The notes under the pieces were generated by a model. It was not told the DNA's origin. It worked only from the letters and a program-made list of their open reading frames with translations, and made no database searches. 64,000 nucleotides of DNA from Caryophanales bacterium UBA4856. Its GTDB lineage: Bacteria; Bacillota_I; Bacilli_A; RFN20; CAG-288. A program made the position numbers and the translations under genes. Below are positions 59,284-64,000 of the stretch, one piece after another; position 1 is the first letter of the stretch; each line of letters starts with the position of its first letter. The stretch lies in contig DHEG01000015.1 of the NCBI GenBank assembly GCA_002399765.1, positions 90,471 through 154,470 on the forward strand. Direction: 5' to 3'.

Positions 59284-60168
59284 ATGGATTTTTCGGATTT
59301 AAAGAGTCATGCCGAACGTGTCGTAGCACTTGGCCTCACCAATCCCCAGGAGCGCAAGTACTGGCTAAAGATGAAAGACGGGAGTTCCTTTTTGATGCGC
59401 GTCGGGAAGCCGATCCTATATCCCAAATACCAGCAAGTCTACAATTCCCTAAACGATCTGGCCTCCCTTGATGAGAAGGGGATACCAAAGGCCTACTACC
59501 TTACCAAGACTGTTGACTCGGCAACCCTTGTCGTTTCCTATACCGAAGGGCATTCGCTGGACACGGTCCTTCCCAAGGCCAGCAGAAAAGAGCAGGAATC
59601 CCTGGGAGCAGCGGTTGGCGAGCTGCTTGCCGCCATCCATTCCCTGACGCCCGAAAGCCTTGGGGATATCGATTCCTACGAGGTCTCCTTCAAGAAGACC
59701 ATTTCCGCTTACATAGACCTGGCCCTCTACCTTCCGGGAGAGAAGGAGACGATATCCTATATCCTTGCCAATATGCATGACGTCATGTACGGAAACGGCC
59801 AGTCCTACGTGCATGGCAGTCTCTTGCCACGGCACATAGTATTGAAAAGCGATGGCAAGATAGGCTTCATTAACTTCATGAACAGTGGCATCTTCGAACC
59901 GTTCTATGACTTTTCCTCTCTCGAAACCGAATGCGCGAAAGATTATCCCGCCTTTGCAAAAGCGCTGATGGATTCCTATTTCAAAGGCAACCCACCCGCC
60001 AGATTCTTCATTGCCTTGGCTTTCTATTCGGCCCTGGAAGTATTGAAGGAGGACGTGGAGCTTTGCGCCAAGGGCAAAAGCGAAGAAGCCGAAGCCAAAT
60101 TCGCCAAGTTGGTATCCGACTTCTCCTCTTTCGCCGATCCAATCCCCCTCTGGTATAAGAAAGACTAA
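59284..60168 (+). CDS. APH/choline-kinase-fold protein lacking catalytic residues (probable pseudokinase)
   Basis: 294 residues with the layout of aminoglycoside phosphotransferase-type kinases: an N-lobe (YWLKMKDGSSFLMRVGK), a hinge-like LVVSYTEGHSLDTVL, and the Brenner-type segment YVHGSLLPRHIVLKSDGKIGFINFMNSGIFEPFYDFSSL. In active enzymes this reads HGDLHxxN followed by xxDF. Here the catalytic Asp is Ser179, the metal-binding Asn is His184 and the second metal Asp is Asn197, so phosphotransfer is improbable. The ATG at 59284 is chosen because a TAAAAT -10-like element at 59262-59267 places transcription start beyond the alternative GTG at 59272. The end overlaps the convergent protease gene by 4 bases. 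Confidence 0.7.
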   Translation: MDFSDLKSHAERVVALGLTNPQERKYWLKMKDGSSFLMRVGKPILYPKYQQVYNSLNDLASLDEKGIPKAYYLTKTVDSATLVVSYTEGHSLDTVLPKASRKEQESLGAAVGELLAAIHSLTPESLGDIDSYEVSFKKTISAYIDLALYLPGEKETISYILANMHDVMYGNGQSYVHGSLLPRHIVLKSDGKIGFINFMNSGIFEPFYDFSSLETECAKDYPAFAKALMDSYFKGNPPARFFIALAFYSALEVLKEDVELCAKGKSEEAEAKFAKLVSDFSSFADPIPLWYKKD

Positions 60169-61871
60169 TCCTTGTCGAAGGTTATCTCGGCCCCGTTCGA
60201 GTCCTGGGTTCCGAAGGTCAGGGAGAGACCCAGCGGATCAGAAGAAGTGGACTTATGGAATTTTTCGGTGAAGCCACTTTGGGATTTATAGCCGAGATAG
60301 CTATCGTCGTACTTGTCACCTTCCCTGAAGAGGTAATCGTTGTCGGCAGTCCCGGCCGTGGTGTAATTCGCGCCCCTGGTCATGTTCGCGTAGTTGTTCG
60401 AGGCATCTATCATGAGCAGCAATACGTCATTGACGTTGGTCGTCAGGTTGTCGACATCGCTGGAGTTGTCATAGGCCGAGGTATAAACGGTGCTGGTGGT
60501 TTTGCCTCTATCCTCCCAGGCCTCATCTATATCGGTGGCCGAGGAGGCAAAGTCCCCGGTTGGGACGAAGTTATTCCCGATCGCACTATATCCGTACTCC
60601 ATGAATCTTGAATCGACATGGAAAACCATCATGCCCGACTCGGTCAAGCCATAGTTAGTCGCTTCGTCTTCGTATTCCTCGCTGGCGTCTTTCTCGTTAA
60701 GGCCGGTGGGAGTCCAATAGATCACCAGCAGGTATTCCTCGCCCTCCCAGCCGGTGTTGTCGGGAAGATCGACTATCAAGGCATCCCCGCTTTCCTCAAA
60801 CGGTTCCAGGGTCAAGCTCGCGCTGTCTCCGGTCAAATCGTTTACCGAGATCCGCCGGGGGTCGATCCAACCCAGCATGTATTTGGAATAAGGGTCTTGG
60901 TCATAGACATTGTGATCCATCATTATCAAGGCGCCGGCCGGGCTACGGCCTTTCTGGGTACTGGACGTGTCGTACATGTCCAAAAGCCCCATGAAGTGCC
61001 CCGTCTCGTGTATGAACGTGTGCGAATCGGCAAGCAAATCGTTATCCGAGTCCAGATACCCCCCGTCGGCAAAGAACCATTTGCTGGCCCAGCCATAGGT
61101 GGAGAAGCCCGTCGTGTCTATGTAGCCACTGTCATCCACATGCCAAGAAGTGAACGCCCAAAGCAAGTCGCTCTCGCTCGCATCGTAGGGCAAGTCATAG
61201 ACCAGCCAAAGGCCATCGATGACACCATCGCCATCGGAATCGTAATCCCGGCCGTTATAGACGGTCCCGCTCCCGCCAAAGAACTCCTCATATACTCCTT
61301 CGGCGATATCGGAGGTTATCACCTCAACGGACGTCCCGCTGCTTTCGTACTGGGAAAGTGTCTTGGGGGTGACGTAGACGGTGTCAGCCAAGGTTCCCTC
61401 GATATTTAGCTTGCCATAACTAGATTCCTTGTAGAAAGAACGCACGGACTGCCAGCCGGTATCGGAGTCATCGCCGAAAAAGCCGTCATAGATCACATCG
61501 TCCCAGTCGGCATGGAAGACGGACCCGGTGTAACTGTTTTGGTAACTCGAACTGTCGAAGCCGCCGAGATCATCATCAGAATCCTTGAATTCCACTTTGG
61601 CCACGAAGATCCGCGGCGAGCCCAAAGAGGGCATCACCTCGATGTCTTGCGTCTCCGACATCTTGCCATAGAGGGATAGACTCGAACCGGAAGAGAAATC
61701 ACCATAGGTCATATCCCCATTGCTGTCCTCGGTACTCGACTGGGAGCCATAAGTCGAAGATGACGAAACATCGTCGCTTGCCGAATCAAAGAAGGCAGGG
61801 AAATCGCACGATGTCAGGGCAAGCGAAAATACAAAGACCCCACAACTCAGGAACTTAAGCTTCTTTTTCAT
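60165..61871 (-). CDS. M6 (immune inhibitor A-like) metalloprotease lipoprotein
   Basis: 568 residues. A lipoprotein signal (MKKKLKFLSCGVFVFSLALT followed by the lipobox Cys) leads into a Ser/Asp-rich linker (about 25-75). The protease domain contains the zinc motif HETGH in THTFIHETGHFMGLLDMYD, characteristic of M6 family peptidases, and an EF-hand-like calcium loop DYDSDGDGVIDG. Later, MMDHNVYDQDPYSKYMLGWI is also typical. It would be anchored outside the membrane and degrade host or neighbour proteins; substrates are unknown. AAGGAG lies 8 bases before the ATG. The gene overlaps mnmA by 17 bases upstream. Heavy Asp/Ser composition indicates an exported protein. Confidence 0.85.
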   Translation of the reverse strand: MKKKLKFLSCGVFVFSLALTSCDFPAFFDSASDDVSSSSTYGSQSSTEDSNGDMTYGDFSSGSSLSLYGKMSETQDIEVMPSLGSPRIFVAKVEFKDSDDDLGGFDSSSYQNSYTGSVFHADWDDVIYDGFFGDDSDTGWQSVRSFYKESSYGKLNIEGTLADTVYVTPKTLSQYESSGTSVEVITSDIAEGVYEEFFGGSGTVYNGRDYDSDGDGVIDGLWLVYDLPYDASESDLLWAFTSWHVDDSGYIDTTGFSTYGWASKWFFADGGYLDSDNDLLADSHTFIHETGHFMGLLDMYDTSSTQKGRSPAGALIMMDHNVYDQDPYSKYMLGWIDPRRISVNDLTGDSASLTLEPFEESGDALIVDLPDNTGWEGEEYLLVIYWTPTGLNEKDASEEYEDEATNYGLTESGMMVFHVDSRFMEYGYSAIGNNFVPTGDFASSATDIDEAWEDRGKTTSTVYTSAYDNSSDVDNLTTNVNDVLLLMIDASNNYANMTRGANYTTAGTADNDYLFREGDKYDDSYLGYKSQSGFTEKFHKSTSSDPLGLSLTFGTQDSNGAEITFDKD

Positions 61872-63048
61872 TTTTCATCTCCTTGCCAATGGCTTTCGAT
61901 ACGGCCTCGAAAGTATTCACGCCATCCTTGCCGAAAGTATCTTCTATGACTCCACCGCCTAGGCAAATGCCATTCGCATCATAAAGGCAGGCAATCTGTC
62001 CTGGCGCAATATATTCATAGGCGTCGTACGAAAGGCGGGCTTGCCTGCCATCGGAAGCTATGGTGAGCCTGACTGGCAAGGCCTTGGACCTATAGCGGAA
62101 TTTGCATAGGCAATCACCTACCTCGGAGAAAGGCCTCGGCCCAATCCAGTTGAAATGCGAAAGGGTGCAGCCATAGGAGAAACGCCATTCGTTCCCCTCT
62201 TGTTGGGCCACATAGACCACGTTGTCCGTAACGTCCTTCGCGACCACGAAGAATGGCTCGTCGGCAAAGCCTTGCCTCCCACCGATGTTGAGTCCCTTGT
62301 GCTGACCGATGGCATAGAAATAGGCGCCTTCATGTTCCCCAACCTTCTTTCCGGACACCAAGTCGATTATATCGCCTTTCCTGGGGGAAATGTAATTCTC
62401 AAGGAAGGGGCGGAAATTGCGTTCCCCGATAAAGCAAACACCAGTGGAGCCATGTTTGTTGGCATTGGGAAGCCCAAGTTCGCCAGCCACCTTCCTGACC
62501 TCAACTTTGGTCATGTCATACAGGGGGAACAGACAAGAAGCGATCTGCTCCTTTGTGGTAAGACACAGGAAATAGGTCTGGTCCTTTTCGTGATCCTTGG
62601 GAATGGCAAGACAAGCCTTGCCATCGACCTCGACCCTTTTTGCGTAATGGCCCATGGCGATCATGTCGAACCCCTTGTCCTTGGCAAACCTGAGGAAGCT
62701 GCCGAACTTCACGAAGCGGTTGCAAAAGACATCTGGATTAGGGGTCAAGCCCTTCTTAAGGCCATCTATGAACGCTTCGAAGACTTTGTCCCAATAGACG
62801 TCTATGAAGTCCTTCCTAAGGAGGGGGATGCCCAAAACGGAAGCAGCCTTTACCGCGTAGTCATAATCGATTTCCTGCGAGCATTTCGAGCCACCCAAAG
62901 TGGGATTCCCCTTTATGTCGTTGTTCGCTATGGAATCCCAGTTTCTCATGAAACAGCCGGTGACATCGTAGCCTTGCCTTTTAAGAAGGTATGCCGCAAC
63001 GGAAGAATCCACGCCTCCGGAGAAACCCATCAAGACCTTAATGGCCAT
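61855..63048 (-). CDS. mnmA: tRNA-specific 2-thiouridylase MnmA
   Basis: A 397-residue enzyme that thiolates U34 of tRNA Lys, Glu and Gln. The ATP-pyrophosphatase PP-loop is at the N-terminus (VLMGFSGGVDSSVAAYLL), and the catalytic cysteines are in NPDVFCNRFVKF and STGVCFIGERNF. The C-terminal beta-barrel domain follows. The sequence has an extended insertion after the PP-loop typical of MnmA (GCFMRNWDS). The ATG at 63048 matches the family start and overlaps dtd by 11 bases; an upstream frame through dtd is a shadow. It is co-transcribed with dtd and the downstream protease gene. Confidence 0.95.
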   Translation of the reverse strand: MAIKVLMGFSGGVDSSVAAYLLKRQGYDVTGCFMRNWDSIANNDIKGNPTLGGSKCSQEIDYDYAVKAASVLGIPLLRKDFIDVYWDKVFEAFIDGLKKGLTPNPDVFCNRFVKFGSFLRFAKDKGFDMIAMGHYAKRVEVDGKACLAIPKDHEKDQTYFLCLTTKEQIASCLFPLYDMTKVEVRKVAGELGLPNANKHGSTGVCFIGERNFRPFLENYISPRKGDIIDLVSGKKVGEHEGAYFYAIGQHKGLNIGGRQGFADEPFFVVAKDVTDNVVYVAQQEGNEWRFSYGCTLSHFNWIGPRPFSEVGDCLCKFRYRSKALPVRLTIASDGRQARLSYDAYEYIAPGQIACLYDANGICLGGGVIEDTFGKDGVNTFEAVSKAIGKEMKNEKEA

Positions 63049-63514
63049 CGCCCTTTTCCTTCCCGTATCCCAGTTCTTCGGAATCCAAGAGGATCGTGAA
63101 GGGGCCGACATTGGTGAAAGTAACTAGCATGTCGGCATGGAAAATCCCGAACTGAACCTGGGGCAACTTCTGCTTGATTGTAGCGGAAAAGCGATCAAAC
63201 AGGGGTTTGGCTTGCTCTTTGGGCAGGCACTTGTTGAAGGAAGGCCTATTGCCTTGACTCATATCCGCATAGAGGGTGAATTGGCTGACTGCCAACACAT
63301 TGCCACCGAAGGATGCGAGATTCACATTGGTCAGGCCCTTTTCATCGGGAAAGATCCTGATCTTGAGCAACTTGTCGACCATTCTATCGACAATCCCTTC
63401 GTCGTCCCCGTTGGTAAAGCCGACCAAGACTACCTCACCCTTGTCAATTTGACCAACCGTCTTCCCATCTACGGTTACCTTGGCGTCCCTGGCTTCCTGA
63501 ATCAAGAGTCTCAT
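63038..63514 (-). CDS. dtd: D-aminoacyl-tRNA deacylase
   Basis: A 158-residue editing enzyme that hydrolyses D-aminoacyl-tRNA. The active-site motif is VSQFTLYADMSQGNRPSF (family SQFTLxG..KGNRPSF). The Gly-cisPro motif region at the C-terminal side reads FTNVGPFTILLDS, with NVGP in place of the usual NDGP or NxGP. An extension of about 12 residues (EELGYGKEKGDGH) overlaps mnmA. AAAGGATGGT precedes the ATG. It is divergent from rarA across a 70-base promoter region. Confidence 0.93.
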   Translation of the reverse strand: MRLLIQEARDAKVTVDGKTVGQIDKGEVVLVGFTNGDDEGIVDRMVDKLLKIRIFPDEKGLTNVNLASFGGNVLAVSQFTLYADMSQGNRPSFNKCLPKEQAKPLFDRFSATIKQKLPQVQFGIFHADMLVTFTNVGPFTILLDSEELGYGKEKGDGH

Positions 63515-63584
63515 TTTTTACCATCCTTTAATCATCGGCAATTTTTCCAAACACTATAGAATATATACAAAGAGGGTAAACATA

Positions 63585-64000
63585 ATGGATAGGCCTTTGG
63601 CGTATAGGATGAGGCCTGGCTCTTTGAAAGAGGTGCTGGGCCAAAAAGAGTTGGTCGGTGACAATGGCTTCCTTACCAATTGCGTTCGCACCAACTCCTT
63701 GGTGTCGATGATTCTTTATGGACCGTCGGGAACCGGAAAGACAACCATGGCCTTCGCCCTCGGAAACGACATGAAGATCCCCGTCATCGCCATGAATGCC
63801 GTCTTGACCTCGAAAGCAGACATGATAAAGGACTTCAACCTGGCCAAGGCCCAATTCCCGACCCTGGTTGTCATCGACGAAATCCATCGCCTTCCCAAGG
63901 ACAAGCAGGACCTCCTGCTACCGGAGCTGGAAGATGGCGACTTCTTCGTGGTGGGGACCACCACGGCCAACCCCTTCATTTCCATCAACCCAGCCTTGCG
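63585..64000 (+). CDS. rarA: Replication-associated recombination protein RarA / MgsA (partial, 5' part)
   Basis: The frame runs from ATG 63585 to the window edge (138 complete codons) without a stop. It begins MDRPLAYRMRPGSLKEVLGQ, the classic RarA start, followed by Walker A ILYGPSGTGKTTMAFA, LNAV-equivalent IAMNAVLTSKADM, Walker B LVVIDEIHRLPKDKQDLLLPELEDG and sensor TTTANP (usually TTTENP). RarA is an AAA+ ATPase acting at stalled replication forks. AGAGGG lies 9 bases before the ATG. AT-rich TATAGAATATATA just upstream provides -10 candidates. The C-terminal two thirds lie outside the window. Confidence 0.93.
   Translation, partial: MDRPLAYRMRPGSLKEVLGQKELVGDNGFLTNCVRTNSLVSMILYGPSGTGKTTMAFALGNDMKIPVIAMNAVLTSKADMIKDFNLAKAQFPTLVVIDEIHRLPKDKQDLLLPELEDGDFFVVGTTTANPFISINPAL

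Overview
The window is a densely packed chromosomal segment from a bacterium of the Firmicutes (Bacilli) type. The markers are the order alaS-ruvX-DUF1292, the order rimP-nusA-infB-rbfA, MutS2, RNase HIII, UvrC, RarA, long-form HPF, and Shine-Dalgarno sites of the AAGGAGG type. GC content is moderate and the codons AGG (Arg) and ATA (Ile) are used heavily. TGA is a normal stop codon here (for example the 4-base ATGA junctions at 6925 and 23977), so the Mycoplasma code does not apply. A NusA with a long Ala/Pro/Glu and acidic tail, no ylxR-ylxQ between nusA and infB, and no ireB between alaS and ruvX fit an uncultivated Bacilli lineage near Erysipelotrichales/RF39/Izemoplasmatales. That placement is inference.

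Layout. 1-1311: the end of a flavodoxin-fold oxidoreductase and a medium-chain dehydrogenase. 1305-3811 (minus): a Zn/Mn ABC importer (ZnuABC-like) with a strong promoter and a Fur-family-like box at its start site. Divergent from it, 3965-8259 is an operon of an Na+/K+-ATPase-like (P2C) pump and two TrkA-type NAD-binding regulators. 8264-19622 (minus): an orphan Vsr nuclease, two unrecognised genes, a HAD phosphatase with an in-frame tail after its TGA, HPF, a 946-residue degenerate MalK-like ABC ATPase with a huge coiled coil, an Arg/Lys/Orn decarboxylase, metK, a phospholipase C-like protein and a PduL-type phosphotransacylase. 19712-30777: a YgjP-like metallopeptidase, a TrmH methyltransferase, ileS-lspA-rluD, rnhC (convergent), mutS2 and uvrC.

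30778-39156 is a metal and envelope region. It holds a P1B ATPase behind an elaborately folded leader RNA, a yccF pseudogene, tRNA-Pro(GGG), a surface protein, a CopB-type copper ATPase with a Met-rich tail, and an aldo/keto reductase. 39261-51087 is the translation core: alaS, ruvX, a DUF1292 gene, an asymmetric ABC exporter pair, rimP, nusA, infB, rbfA. 51095-58871 (minus) carries ribF, truB, mgtC, cysS and a second asymmetric ABC exporter pair. 58920-64000 carries a small membrane protein, an APH-fold pseudokinase, an M6-like lipoprotein protease, mnmA, dtd and the start of rarA.

The best candidates for undescribed biology are the leader RNA at 30816-30995, which has a pseudoknot and presents the Shine-Dalgarno site and AUG in a hairpin loop; the degenerate ABC/coiled-coil protein at 12186-15026; the pseudokinase at 59284-60168; the operator cluster at 3831-3935; and the hairpin leader of the rimP-nusA operon. 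I see no CRISPR array, insertion sequence, prophage or rRNA in the window.
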